Below are positions 1-8,127 of a DNA stretch of 20,596 nt, piece by piece. The position numbers and the translations under genes were made by a program. Below the pieces are notes generated by a model. The model searched no databases and had not been told where the DNA came from. It was given only the letters and a program-made list of their open reading frames with translations. Each line of letters opens with the position of its first letter. Position 1 is the stretch's first letter. This stretch comes from 66-474 sp040255405 (lineage in GTDB: Bacteria > Pseudomonadota > Gammaproteobacteria > Xanthomonadales > Rhodanobacteraceae): assembly GCA_040255405.1 (NCBI GenBank), contig JBDZUX010000049.1, positions 1-20,596 on the forward strand, written 5' to 3'.

Positions 1-80
1 TTTTTTTATCCCTGGCCCGACCCTCGGTTGCAACGCCCGACTTGCCGGTTGTGGCGTCGTTCGCGAAGCAATCCCTGCGC

Positions 81-133
81 CGTCATTCCGGGGTCCCACG
101 CCGGCTTCTCGGCGCGGGAACCCGGATTCTGCC
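81..133. repeat. Decayed REP-like palindromic repeat
   Basis: The stretch opens with cgtcattccgg, the same core that begins the well-preserved copies at 4189, 16968 and 17357. It continues through gcgggaacccggattc, which resembles the right arm of the 4187-4292 copy. The inner parts have diverged, so this looks like an old member of the family. It lies about 115 bases upstream of the first gene. The rest of 1-248 holds no gene; I see no convincing sigma-70 promoter, only a weak -10-like TAGACT at 185-190. Confidence 0.5.
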
Positions 134-248
134 ATGCAACTGAATCACCCGTTCGGCACCTCTTCCGCTTTGCGGCGAAACGGGTAGACTCGCCTCGACG
201 GGCGACGCCGGAAGGTCCGGTGCCCCCGCGGACGGCAGGAGGCGCGGC

Positions 249-2099
249 ATGCGACCCACCGATATCCGCAACCCGCAGTACTTCCACAAGGTGGTGGACT
301 GCCAGTGGGCGTGCCCCGCGCACACCCGGGTGCCCGAATACATCCGCCTGATCGCGGCGGGCCGCTATGACGACGCCTATCTCCTGAACTGGGATTCCAA
401 CGTGTTTCCCGGCATCCTCGGGCGCACCTGTGACCGGCCGTGCGAGCCCGCCTGCCGGCGTGGACGGGTCGAGGAATCGAACGGGGAAAAGCCCGAGCCG
501 GTCGCGATCTGCCGCCTGAAACGCGTGGCCGCCGACAACCGCAGCGACCGCGTCCAGGCGCGCATGCGGTCGCGCCTGCCCGAACCCATTCCCGGCGCGG
601 AAAGATTCCGGATTGCCTGTGTGGGTGCCGGTCCGGCGTCGCTTGCGCTGGCGCGCGACCTTGCGCCGCTCGGTTACCGCGTCACCATCTTCGAAGCCGA
701 CGCCAGGGGCGGCGGCTTCATGCGTACGCAGGTGCCGCGGTTTCGGTTGCCCGAGCGCGTGATCGACGAGGAGGTCGGTTACATCCTCGATCTCGGCGTG
801 GAGTTCGTCGGCAACCGCCGCATTGATTCGCTGCGCAAGCTGCTGGATGAAAACTTCGACGCGATCTTCGTCGGCTGCGGCGCGCCGCGCGGTCGCGACC
901 TGCATGTTCCGGGGCGTGAGGAAGCCGCCGCGAAAATCCACGTCGGCATCGAATGGCTGGCTTCCGTTTACTTCGGCCATATCAAGCAAGTCGGCAAGCG
1001 CGTTATCGTCCTGGGCGGCGGCAACACCGCGATGGATTGCTGTCGCAGCGCGCGCCGGCTCGGCGGCGATGACGTCAAGGTCATCGTGCGCTCCGGCTAC
1101 GAGGAAATGAAGGCCAGCCCGTGGGAAAAGGAGGACGCCGAACACGAAGGCGTCGAAATCCTCAACTGGCTGAATCCGAAATCGTTCGTGCATGAAAACG
1201 GCCTGCTCACCGGAATGTGGTTCACGCCGATGCGCGAGGAACACGATGCGAACGGCAAGCGCAGGTTGCTGCCGACCGGCGAACCGGATCGTTTGATCGA
1301 ATGCGATGAAGTGCTGATCGCGATCGGGCAGGAAAACGCGTTCCCGTGGATCGAGCGCGACCTCGGCATGGAGTTCGACGAGTGGGGCATGCCGAAGCTC
1401 GACAAACTCACGATGCAATCGACGCATCGAAAGTTGTTTTTCGGCGGCGATGCGGCGTTCGGCCCCAAAAACATCATCTGGGCCGTGGAGCACGGGCACC
1501 AGGCCGCGGCGTCGATCCACAATTTCCTGCAAGGCGAGGACGTTCGCAAGCGCCCGCCGCCGCTGACCAACCTTGTCTCGCAGAAGATGGGCATCCACGA
1601 GTGGAGCTACGACAACGACATCTCGGCGGACGAGCGCTTCGTCGTGCCGTGGGCGCCGAAGGAAAAGACGCTGGTCGACATCAAGCAGGAAGTCGAACTC
1701 GGCTTCGACGTGCAAACTGCCTGGAAGGAAGCGCAGCGCTGCCTGAACTGCGACGTGCAGACGGTGTTCTCGAAGGATGTCTGCATCGAATGCGATGCCT
1801 GCGTCGATGTCTGTCCGATGGATTGCATCACCTTCACGGCCAATGGCGATGAGGCCGACCTGCGTACGCGCCTGACTGCACCCGCCGAAAACATCGAACA
1901 GGATCTATACGTGTCGGACCCGGTCAAGACCGGGCGCGTGATGGTGAAGGACGAGGATGTCTGCCTGCACTGCGGCCTGTGTGCCGAGCGCTGCCCGACC
2001 GGCGCGTGGGACATGCAGCGGTTCCTGTTCGCGGAGTCGTACGCGGGGCGCGGCGAGGATTATTCGGCAAACCCGGTTCGCAAGAAGGTGGCGGCGTGA
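249..2099 (+). CDS. GltD-like NAD(P)H flavin oxidoreductase fused to a 2[4Fe-4S] ferredoxin domain
   Basis: The 616-residue protein has three parts. The N-terminal Fe-S helical domain of the glutamate-synthase small-subunit type has Cys18, 22, 61, 65 and 69. A two-Rossmann FAD/NAD(P)H core follows, with GAGPAS at 126-131 and a second site in VLGGGNTAMD. The C-terminal ferredoxin has clusters at Cys512/515/518/522 and Cys572/575/578/582. Members of this family move electrons between NAD(P)H and Fe-S partners. No glutamate synthase large subunit is nearby; the next genes are 2-oxoacid:ferredoxin oxidoreductase subunits. I infer that it is the electron-transfer partner linking that enzyme to NAD(P)(H). 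AGGAGG at 237-242, six bases before the ATG, supports this start. The third Rossmann glycine is Ser131, which also occurs in this family. The cytoplasmic location follows from the lack of a signal peptide. Confidence 0.85.
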   Translation: MRPTDIRNPQYFHKVVDCQWACPAHTRVPEYIRLIAAGRYDDAYLLNWDSNVFPGILGRTCDRPCEPACRRGRVEESNGEKPEPVAICRLKRVAADNRSDRVQARMRSRLPEPIPGAERFRIACVGAGPASLALARDLAPLGYRVTIFEADARGGGFMRTQVPRFRLPERVIDEEVGYILDLGVEFVGNRRIDSLRKLLDENFDAIFVGCGAPRGRDLHVPGREEAAAKIHVGIEWLASVYFGHIKQVGKRVIVLGGGNTAMDCCRSARRLGGDDVKVIVRSGYEEMKASPWEKEDAEHEGVEILNWLNPKSFVHENGLLTGMWFTPMREEHDANGKRRLLPTGEPDRLIECDEVLIAIGQENAFPWIERDLGMEFDEWGMPKLDKLTMQSTHRKLFFGGDAAFGPKNIIWAVEHGHQAAASIHNFLQGEDVRKRPPPLTNLVSQKMGIHEWSYDNDISADERFVVPWAPKEKTLVDIKQEVELGFDVQTAWKEAQRCLNCDVQTVFSKDVCIECDACVDVCPMDCITFTANGDEADLRTRLTAPAENIEQDLYVSDPVKTGRVMVKDEDVCLHCGLCAERCPTGAWDMQRFLFAESYAGRGEDYSANPVRKKVAA

Positions 2100-2104
2100 C
2101 GATC

Positions 2105-2290
2105 GAGGACACTCCGGTTTCGCCATGCCTGGGGCGGCTGTGGTTTTATCGCGGGCGGAACCCGGAGTCCCGTGGGAGCGCCTGCACGCGACCAAAGAGG
2201 TGTGGTCATGTCCTGGTCGCCGGGGACGGAGGCGCAGACGCTGCGCGTCGTCCGGCTCCTGCAGCCCTGTTTGCGTGGAAATGACGAGAT
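2105..2290. repeat. Probable decayed palindromic repeat between the first two kor-locus genes
   Basis: This 200-base intergenic space holds no plausible gene. Positions 2158-2170 (gaacccggagtcc) are the exact reverse complement of 4241-4253 inside the well-preserved repeat upstream of korB. Near the right end, ggaaatgacg (2278-2287) resembles the terminal ggaatgacg of the family. At the left, actccggtttcgcc resembles the reverse complement of the hairpin arm. The element is strongly diverged, so the boundaries are approximate. Confidence 0.35.
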
Positions 2291-2299
2291 GGGTGTCGC

Positions 2300-4138
2300 A
2301 TGAATCCACTCACCGCCACCAACGATTTCGTCGTCAAGTTCGCCAACGTGAACGGGTCGGGTTCGGCGTCGGCCAATGAACTGTTCGCCAAGTGCATCCT
2401 GCGGATGGGCGTGCCGGTCAGTCCGCGCAACATTTTCCCGTCCAACATCCAGGGACTGCCGACGTGGTACGAAGTACGCGTCAGCGAGGCCGGCTGGCTG
2501 GGGCGGCGCGGTGGCTACGACCTGCTGGTCGCGATGAACCCGCAAACCTGGGACGAAGACGTCAAGGGTCTCGCGCCGGGCGGCTATCTTTTCTACGACA
2601 ACAGCAAACCGCTGCCGAAGTTCAAGTTCCGCGACGATGTCATCACGATCGGCGTGCCGCTGACCGACATCGCCAACCGGACCTGGGACGATCCGCGCCA
2701 GCGGCAGCTGTTCAAGAACATCATGTACCTCGGTGCGCTGTCGGTGCTGCTTGGCATCGAACGCGACGTGGTCGTCCAGTTGATCGGCGAGCAATACAAA
2801 GGCAAGCAGGCGTTGCTGGAACCCAACGTGCACGCGCTCGATCTCGGCCGCGGATACGCCTCGCAGCACCTGCAACCGATCGGCCTTGCGATCGAACGCC
2901 GCGACAACGTGGGCGATCGCATCTTCGTGGATGGCAACAGCGCCGCCGCACTCGGCATGGTTTACGGCGGTGCCACCGTGTGCGCGTGGTACCCGATCAC
3001 GCCGTCGTCGTCGCTGGCCGAAGCGTTCCAGAAATACTGCGCGAAGCTGCGCGTGGACAAGGACACCGGCAAGCACAATTACGCAATCGTGCAGGCCGAG
3101 GACGAGATCGCCTCGATCGGCATCGTCACCGGCGCCGGGTGGAACGGCGCGCGGGCGTTCACCGCCACGTCGGGCCCCGGCATTTCATTGATGAACGAGA
3201 TCATCGGGCTTGCGTATTTCGCCGAAATTCCGGTGACGCTGGTGGACGTGCAGCGCGGCGGCCCGTCCACCGGGATGCCGACGCGCACCCAGCAGTCGGA
3301 TGTGATGTTCTGCGCGCATGCTTCGCATGGCGATACCAACCACGTGCTGCTGTTTCCGGAAGATCCGCACGAATGCTTCGAGTTCGCGGCCAATGCGCTC
3401 GATCTGGCCGATCGCTTGCAGACGCCGGTGTTCGTGATGAGCGACCTCGACATCGGCATGAATCACCGCCTGTGCAAGCCGTTCGAGTGGGACGACGCGC
3501 GGCGCTACGACCGCGGCAAGGTGCTGACTGCCCAGGAGCTTGAAGCGGGCAAGGCGTTCGGCCGCTACCGCGACGTGGACGGCGATGGCATCCCGTATCG
3601 GACGTACCCCGGCACGCACCCGACGCGCGGCAGCTTTTTCACCCGCGGCACCAGCAAGAACGCCGATGCCAAGTATTCGGAGAAGGGCGAGGATTACGTC
3701 GAAAACATGCGGCGCCTGCAGCGCAAGCTGCAGACCGCGAAGGCGTTGCTGCCGCAACCGGTTTTGCACGACGCTCCGCATCCCGCGCGGCACGGGGCGA
3801 TCTACTTCGGCTCGACGTCGCCGTCGATGGCCGAGGCCATCACCCAACTGGATGCCAACGGCATGCACATCGACGCGCTGCGGGTGCGCGGGTATCCGTT
3901 TGCCGATGCGGTGCGCGCGTTCGTCGACGCCCACGAGCAAGTGTTCGTGGTCGAGCAGAACCGCGACGGCCAGTTGCGTTCACTGTTGATCGAGCAGTTC
4001 GAGATCGACCCCGCCCGGTTGATCCCCATCCTGCACTACGACGGCACGCCGATCACGGCGCGTTTCATCGCCCGTGCGATCGGCGAGCGGATGGGCAAGG
4101 CGGAAGTGATGGCACTGCGCGGCGGCAAGGTGGCGTAG
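2300..4138 (+). CDS. korA: 2-oxoacid:acceptor (ferredoxin) oxidoreductase, fused gamma-alpha subunit
   Basis: The 612-residue protein has the gamma-alpha order seen in two-subunit 2-oxoglutarate ferredoxin oxidoreductases of the KorAB type. Residues 1 to about 195 form the gamma domain (FANVNGSGSASANELFAK at the start). The alpha (pyrimidine-binding) domain begins near residue 210 with GNSAAALGMVYGG, followed by the family signature YPITPSSS, then QAEDEIASIGIVTGA and TSGPGISLMNE. The transketolase C-terminal-like domain follows (FGSTSPSMAEAI, then VVEQNRDGQL). The enzyme would oxidatively decarboxylate a 2-oxoacid to acyl-CoA and reduce ferredoxin, together with the beta subunit encoded at 4326. 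The substrate (2-oxoglutarate, pyruvate or branched-chain oxoacid) cannot be read from sequence alone, so the symbol is by architecture. The Shine-Dalgarno before the ATG is weak. A 200-base repeat-filled gap separates it from the upstream flavoprotein. Confidence 0.85.
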   Translation: MNPLTATNDFVVKFANVNGSGSASANELFAKCILRMGVPVSPRNIFPSNIQGLPTWYEVRVSEAGWLGRRGGYDLLVAMNPQTWDEDVKGLAPGGYLFYDNSKPLPKFKFRDDVITIGVPLTDIANRTWDDPRQRQLFKNIMYLGALSVLLGIERDVVVQLIGEQYKGKQALLEPNVHALDLGRGYASQHLQPIGLAIERRDNVGDRIFVDGNSAAALGMVYGGATVCAWYPITPSSSLAEAFQKYCAKLRVDKDTGKHNYAIVQAEDEIASIGIVTGAGWNGARAFTATSGPGISLMNEIIGLAYFAEIPVTLVDVQRGGPSTGMPTRTQQSDVMFCAHASHGDTNHVLLFPEDPHECFEFAANALDLADRLQTPVFVMSDLDIGMNHRLCKPFEWDDARRYDRGKVLTAQELEAGKAFGRYRDVDGDGIPYRTYPGTHPTRGSFFTRGTSKNADAKYSEKGEDYVENMRRLQRKLQTAKALLPQPVLHDAPHPARHGAIYFGSTSPSMAEAITQLDANGMHIDALRVRGYPFADAVRAFVDAHEQVFVVEQNRDGQLRSLLIEQFEIDPARLIPILHYDGTPITARFIARAIGERMGKAEVMALRGGKVA

Positions 4139-4152
4139 GAGCAGGGGCGAGA

Positions 4153-4166
4153 GACGAGGGACGAGG
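4153..4166 (+). repeat. Short purine-rich tandem repeat
   Basis: Just after the korA stop, the heptamer GACGAGG occurs twice in tandem, inside a wider purine-rich run from about 4140 to 4177. It lies immediately before the palindromic element at 4187. Low-complexity runs of this kind are common intergenic filler in GC-rich xanthomonad-like genomes. No function is evident. Confidence 0.4.
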
Positions 4167-4186
4167 GAATCGGGAAATACAACATT

Positions 4187-4292
4187 GTCGTCATTCCGGC
4201 GAAAGCCGGAATCCATTCCGATCCTCGTGGCAAAGCAAATGGACTCCGGGTTCTGCGCCGGATTGCATCCGACGCAGCCCCGGAATGACGAC
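4187..4292. repeat. REPIN/MITE-like element with 13-bp terminal inverted repeats
   Basis: The ends are exact inverted repeats: gtcgtcattccgg at 4187-4199 and its reverse complement at 4280-4292. The left arm from 4189 shares 28 identical bases with the element at 17357 and contains the hairpin ATTCCGGC-GAAA-GCCGGAAT. The right arm is more diverged (ggactccgggttc at 4241-4253). Length is about 106 bases and there is no coding capacity of its own. It lies between korA and korB, and the frame of korB stays open through it, which creates a spurious N-terminal extension. Confidence 0.75.
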
Positions 4293-4325
4293 GGTATTCT
4301 GCAGTTGAGGAAACCAAGCGACGTC

Positions 4326-5381
4326 ATGACCTACCTCCCCAAACCCAGACTGCACCACCCGTCGCTGCAACGGAACGCGGTCGGCTTCACCCGCCGCGAT
4401 TACGAAGGCGCGATCTCCACGTTGTGCGCGGGCTGCGGACACGATTCGATCTCGGCGGCGATCATCCAGGCGTGCTGGGAACTCGATATCGAACCGCACC
4501 GCGTTGCCAAGATCTCGGGCATCGGGTGCAGCAGCAAGACGCCGACCTATTTCCTGTCGGCCTCGCACGGCTTCAATGCGGTGCACGGCCGCATGCCGTC
4601 GGTGTTGACGGGCGCGAACCTCGCCAACCGCGAATTGTTGTACCTCGGCATTTCCGGGGACGGCGATTCCGCGTCCATCGGCATCGGCCAGTTCGTGCAC
4701 GCGATCCGGCGGGGCGTGGACATGACGTACATCGTCGAGAACAATGGCGTGTACGGGCTGACCAAGGGCCAGTTCTCGGCCACGGCCGATGCGGGCAGCA
4801 AATCCAAGAAGGGCGCGATCAATTCCGACGCACCGGTGGACATGGTCGGGATGGCGCTGCAGCTCGGCGCGAGTTTCGTGGCGCGCAGTTTCTCGGGTGA
4901 CAAGTCGCAACTGGTGCCCATCCTGAAGGCCGCGATGAGCCACAAGGGCGCGTCGTTCGTGGACGTATTGAGCCCCTGCGTCGCGTTCAACAACCATCCC
5001 GGCAGCACCAAGAGCTACGACTACGTGCGCGAACACAACCATGCGTTGTGCCGGATGGACTTCATTTCGCCACGCGAGGAAATCACGGTCGAGTATCCGG
5101 CCGGGGAAGTGCGCGAGGTGCGCCAGCACGACGGAAGCGTGCTGCGGCTGCGCAAGCTGCCGGGGTCACACGATACCGGCGACCGGGTCGCGGCGATGAA
5201 TTACCTGCACGCAGCCCAGGCGCGCGGCGAAATCGTTACCGGGTTGTTGTACGTCGACCCCGAGGCGCCGGATCTGCACGCGCATCTCGAAACCGCGCCG
5301 GTGGCGTTCAACACGCTGGGTGAAAGGCAACTTTGTCCCGGTGCAGCGACGCTTGCGAAGATCAACGCCGGTTTGCGCTGA
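4326..5381 (+). CDS. korB: 2-oxoacid:acceptor (ferredoxin) oxidoreductase, beta subunit
   Basis: The 351-residue protein is the TPP-binding, Fe-S subunit that pairs with the gamma-alpha subunit at 2300. CAGCGH puts Cys34 and Cys37 in place, and with Cys68 (GIGCSS) and Cys218 (LSPC) they give the four ligands expected for the single [4Fe-4S] cluster of KorB-type subunits. The TPP/Mg motif is GDGD at 111-114 with ENN at 138-140. Length fits the family (about 340-370). I chose the ATG at 4326. The frame is open back to 4185, but that extension is translated palindromic repeat, and the family homology begins shortly after MTYLPKP. The only Shine-Dalgarno-like sequence is GAGG at 4307-4310, 15 bases away, which is long. 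It is the last gene of the kor-like locus. Confidence 0.87.
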   Translation: MTYLPKPRLHHPSLQRNAVGFTRRDYEGAISTLCAGCGHDSISAAIIQACWELDIEPHRVAKISGIGCSSKTPTYFLSASHGFNAVHGRMPSVLTGANLANRELLYLGISGDGDSASIGIGQFVHAIRRGVDMTYIVENNGVYGLTKGQFSATADAGSKSKKGAINSDAPVDMVGMALQLGASFVARSFSGDKSQLVPILKAAMSHKGASFVDVLSPCVAFNNHPGSTKSYDYVREHNHALCRMDFISPREEITVEYPAGEVREVRQHDGSVLRLRKLPGSHDTGDRVAAMNYLHAAQARGEIVTGLLYVDPEAPDLHAHLETAPVAFNTLGERQLCPGAATLAKINAGLR

Positions 5382-5482
5382 GTCCGGCGGGTCGTGAACC
5401 CGGTTGGCCGCGTGGTGCGTGCCCCAGGCGTGGCTGCCAGCCATTCACGCGCGGGTGATCGCGGACGTGGCACCGTGTAACC

Positions 5483-5800
5483 GTGACAGACAGAAACAAG
5501 CGGCGACTGGATCTCCACCTCGATCGCTGGCAGCGATTGCTTCCGCGTTGGGCGGCCCGCGGCCTTGGCTGGCTGCGCAAGCCGTCCGCGCGGTGGCTGC
5601 GGATTCCCATCGGGCTTCTGCTTGTGCTCGGCGGGCTGGTCGGATTCCTGCCGGTGTTGGGCTTCTGGATGCTGATTCCCGGCTTGTTGCTGTTGTCACT
5701 GGACCTGCCGTTCCTGCGGATGCCGATGCGCATCATGATCGTGCGTTCCCGTGCCTGGTTTCGTCGCCTGCGGCGGCGCAACCGGATGCACGACGGTTGA
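5483..5800 (+). CDS. Small basic membrane protein, unknown function
   Basis: The 105-residue protein has a very arginine-rich N-terminus (residues 1-42), one or two hydrophobic segments at about 43-78 (LLLVLGGLVGFLPVLGFW, then MLIPGLLLLSLDLPF) and an arginine-rich tail. It resembles the small PGPGW-type predicted transmembrane proteins, with FLPVLGFWMLIPG as the core turn, but I cannot assign a function. The likely start is GTG at 5483, with no strong Shine-Dalgarno. It stands 101 bases after korB and 74 before phaE, so it may be an independent unit. The positive residues flanking the membrane segment suggest that the termini are cytoplasmic. Confidence 0.6.
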   Translation: MTDRNKRRLDLHLDRWQRLLPRWAARGLGWLRKPSARWLRIPIGLLLVLGGLVGFLPVLGFWMLIPGLLLLSLDLPFLRMPMRIMIVRSRAWFRRLRRRNRMHDG

Positions 5801-5816
5801 AGTGCGAACTCGTTTG

Positions 5817-5845
5817 TTGCAGCGCAGCATGACCGCGACTACCAT
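5817..5845 (+). promoter_or_regulatory. Candidate sigma-70 promoter for phaEC
   Basis: TTGCAG at 5817-5822 is followed after 17 bases by TACCAT at 5840-5845. Each hexamer matches four of six consensus positions and the spacing is optimal. Transcription would begin near 5852, about 23 bases before the phaE start. Confidence 0.45.
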
Positions 5846-5874
5846 ACAGCGACACGAATCCGGAGAACTCCCTC

Positions 5875-6909
5875 ATGGCCAACGGCCCTGATACGGCGCG
5901 CGCGCAGGACGACTGGCAGGCGCTTTCGCAGCAGTACTGGAACGCGTGGAGCGATGCCACGCGCAAGGCGTTCGGCACTGCGGCCAATGCCGCGCCGCCG
6001 GCCAGGATGCCCTGGTCCGAAGGCCTGGAACAATGGTCGCGCATGTTCGATGCCGGCAAGGCCCAGGGCGCGCAAAACGAGGTCGTCGATCGGTTGCTGG
6101 GCGGTGCGCGCAGCTACTTCGCCTTGCTGCAGTCGGTGGCCGGGAAGGGCGCACAGGGCGAGGTCGATCCTCAGGCGTGGTCCGACGCGGTCCGTCAAGC
6201 GTTCAATTTCCCCGGCGCCGATGCCGCGCTGCTCGACAACCCGCTTGCCCGCGCCTTGCGCGAATTGGCGGGGCAGGGCGCCAAGGGCTTCGAGCAGATG
6301 ATGGAGACCCTGAAGCCGGCGATGGCCGAAGCCCGCGCGCTGCTGGACCTGCCGGCATTCGGTTACGCCCGCGAGCACCAGGAACACTATCAGCAGATGG
6401 CGAAGGCGTGGCTGGATTGCCAGCACGAAACCAATCGCTACAATGCGTTGATCGCGCGCGCCAGCCGGCGCGCGTTCGAAGTGTTCGAGGACAAGCTGGC
6501 CGAGCGCGGCGAGCCGGGCCGGCAGGTCGATTCCGTGCGCGGCCTGTACGACCTGTGGGTGGATGCGGCCGAAGACGCCTACGCGGAAGTCGCGTTGTCG
6601 GATGAATTCCGCGAAGTCTATGGCGCGCTGGTCAACGCGCAGATGCGCGTGCGCCGCGACGTGCAGCGTGAAGTCGAGCGCGTCGCCACCGATCTCGGCA
6701 TGCCGACCCGCACCGAAATCGACAGCATGGGCAAACGGCTGCATGCGCTGCATCGCGACGCGAAGAACCGCGCCGAAGCGCTGCCGGCACTCATGGCCGA
6801 AGTGGCCGCGCTGCGTGCCGAAGTCGAGCGGCTGAAGGCCGGTGGCACGGCGAAGGAACCCGCACGCAAGGCGTCGCGCAAATCCACCAAGACGGCCGGC
6901 AAGGAGTAA
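5875..6909 (+). CDS. phaE: Class III poly(3-hydroxyalkanoate) synthase subunit PhaE
   Basis: The 344-residue protein is the non-catalytic partner of PhaC in class III PHA synthases, acting at the surface of polyester granules. It has the expected length, an N-terminal tryptophan-rich helix (DDWQALSQQYWNAW), the conserved region around RASRRAFEVFEDKLAERG, and a heptad-like coiled coil near residues 285-322 (ALMAEVAALRAEVERL) ending in a lysine-rich tail. The ATG at 5875 has GGAGA nine bases upstream. Five bases separate its stop from phaC, and its last two codons (AAGGAG) form the phaC Shine-Dalgarno, so translation is probably coupled. No phaA, phaB or phasin gene lies in the window. Confidence 0.88.
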   Translation: MANGPDTARAQDDWQALSQQYWNAWSDATRKAFGTAANAAPPARMPWSEGLEQWSRMFDAGKAQGAQNEVVDRLLGGARSYFALLQSVAGKGAQGEVDPQAWSDAVRQAFNFPGADAALLDNPLARALRELAGQGAKGFEQMMETLKPAMAEARALLDLPAFGYAREHQEHYQQMAKAWLDCQHETNRYNALIARASRRAFEVFEDKLAERGEPGRQVDSVRGLYDLWVDAAEDAYAEVALSDEFREVYGALVNAQMRVRRDVQREVERVATDLGMPTRTEIDSMGKRLHALHRDAKNRAEALPALMAEVAALRAEVERLKAGGTAKEPARKASRKSTKTAGKE

Positions 6910-6914
6910 TCGCG

Positions 6915-7982
6915 ATGGAACCCATCCGCATCGATCCGAAGCGCGCGCTGGATGAAGCCATGCGCGCCCAGCAAAAGCTCGCGGCCAGCTTCAAGACGCT
7001 CCGGGAAGTCGAGGATGTCGATTACGGCGCCACCGAGAAGGAAGAAATCCATCGCGAAGACAAGGTCGTCGTCTATCGCTACAAGGGCAACGGCAAGCCG
7101 ACCGCGAAGGCGCCCATCCTGATCTGCTACGCGCTGGTCAACCGTCCGTACATGGTGGACCTGCAGGACGACCGCTCGCTGGTGAAGAACCTGCTGGCGC
7201 TCGGCGAGGATGTCTACATCATCGACTGGGGTTACCCCGATGGCGCGGATCGGTGGTTGACGCTAGACGACTACATCAACGGGTACATCCGCCGCTGCGT
7301 CGATGCCGTCGCCAAGCACGCGGGCGTCGGGAAGATCAACCTGCTCGGCATCTGCCAGGGCGGCGCATTCTCGTTGTGCTTCGCTTCGCTGCACCAGGAG
7401 AAATTGCAGAACCTGATCACGATGGTGACGCCGGTCGATTTCCATACGAAGGAGAACATGCTGTCGCACTGGACACGTGAAATGGATGTGGACCTGTTCG
7501 TGGACACGCTGGGCAACGTGCCGGCGGACCTGATGAACTGGTGTTACCTCACGTTGAAGCCGGTGCGCCTGAACCAGCAGAAATACGTCGCGATGCTGGA
7601 CATCCTGGACGACAAGACCGAACTCGAGAATTTCCTGCGCATGGAAAAGTGGATCTTCGACTCACCAGACCAGGCGGGTGAGGCGTTCCGCGAATTCATC
7701 CGCGATTTCTACCAGGGCAACAAGCTGGTGAAGGGCGGACTGGAAATCGGCGGCCAGCCGATCAGCCTCAAGAACATCACGATCCCGGTGCTCAACATCT
7801 TCGCCGAACAGGATCACCTGGTGCCGCCGTCGGCGTCGCGCCCGCTGGGCGAACACATCGGTACCAAGGATTACACCCAACTCGCGTTCAAGGGCGGCCA
7901 CATCGGCATCTACGTGTCGGGCCGCGCGCAGCGCGAGGTGCCGCCGGCGATCCACGAATGGCTGGCGAAGCGCACGAAGTGA
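6915..7982 (+). CDS. phaC: Class III poly(3-hydroxyalkanoate) synthase catalytic subunit PhaC
   Basis: This 355-residue alpha/beta-hydrolase-fold enzyme polymerises (R)-3-hydroxyacyl-CoA into polyester. The lipase-box-like GICQGG (145-150) supplies the nucleophile Cys147. Asp300 (AEQDHLVPP) and His329 (GGHIGIY) complete the triad, with the spacing seen in the Allochromatium vinosum enzyme (Cys149, Asp302, His331). Length and the adjacent phaE mark it as class III rather than class I or II. The start at 6915 is fixed by AAGGAG at 6901-6906. Granule-associated in the cytoplasm. Confidence 0.95.
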   Translation: MEPIRIDPKRALDEAMRAQQKLAASFKTLREVEDVDYGATEKEEIHREDKVVVYRYKGNGKPTAKAPILICYALVNRPYMVDLQDDRSLVKNLLALGEDVYIIDWGYPDGADRWLTLDDYINGYIRRCVDAVAKHAGVGKINLLGICQGGAFSLCFASLHQEKLQNLITMVTPVDFHTKENMLSHWTREMDVDLFVDTLGNVPADLMNWCYLTLKPVRLNQQKYVAMLDILDDKTELENFLRMEKWIFDSPDQAGEAFREFIRDFYQGNKLVKGGLEIGGQPISLKNITIPVLNIFAEQDHLVPPSASRPLGEHIGTKDYTQLAFKGGHIGIYVSGRAQREVPPAIHEWLAKRTK

Positions 7983-7989
7983 GGAATGC

Positions 7990-8107
7990 CGTTCGCACCG
8001 GGTTCGACAGGCTCGCGTCAGGCTGCGGCGCGAGGTGTCAGGGTTGAAGGATGAGCGGCATTTCGACTTCGCTCGCTGCACGAGCTACGCTCGACGCGAA
8101 CAGCAAC
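7990..8107. repeat. Possible degenerate intergenic repeat
   Basis: The space between phaC and the PspC gene holds gttcgcaccgggttcgacagg and, further right, catttcgacttcgctcgctgc followed by ctcgacgcgaac. These resemble the ttcgacaggctc / catttcgacttcgctc palindromic repeats common between proteobacterial genes. The outer gttcgc and gcgaac are inverted. The PspC frame stays open through it back to 8035, which would give a spurious extension. Confidence 0.3.
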
Positions 8108-8127
8108 TTCAATCGAGCATCGACGAC

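Noticed and set aside
6..1715. 569-codon open frame on the minus strand opposite the first gene
   Set aside because: Shadow of the GC-rich plus-strand gene: low-complexity His/Arg/Ala/Asp composition, no recognisable domain, and the plus-strand frame has clear Fe-S and Rossmann motifs.
295..2085. Glutamate synthase small subunit (gltD) as the identity of the first gene
   Set aside because: The core is GltD-like, but it has an added two-cluster ferredoxin domain and no gltB neighbour; the kor-like genes are its context.
4185..4325. N-terminal extension of korB
   Set aside because: It is translated palindromic repeat and lacks homology; the ATG at 4326 fits family length.
8035..8127. N-terminal extension of the PspC-domain protein from a GTG
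   Set aside because: No domain similarity, and it crosses repeat-like DNA.
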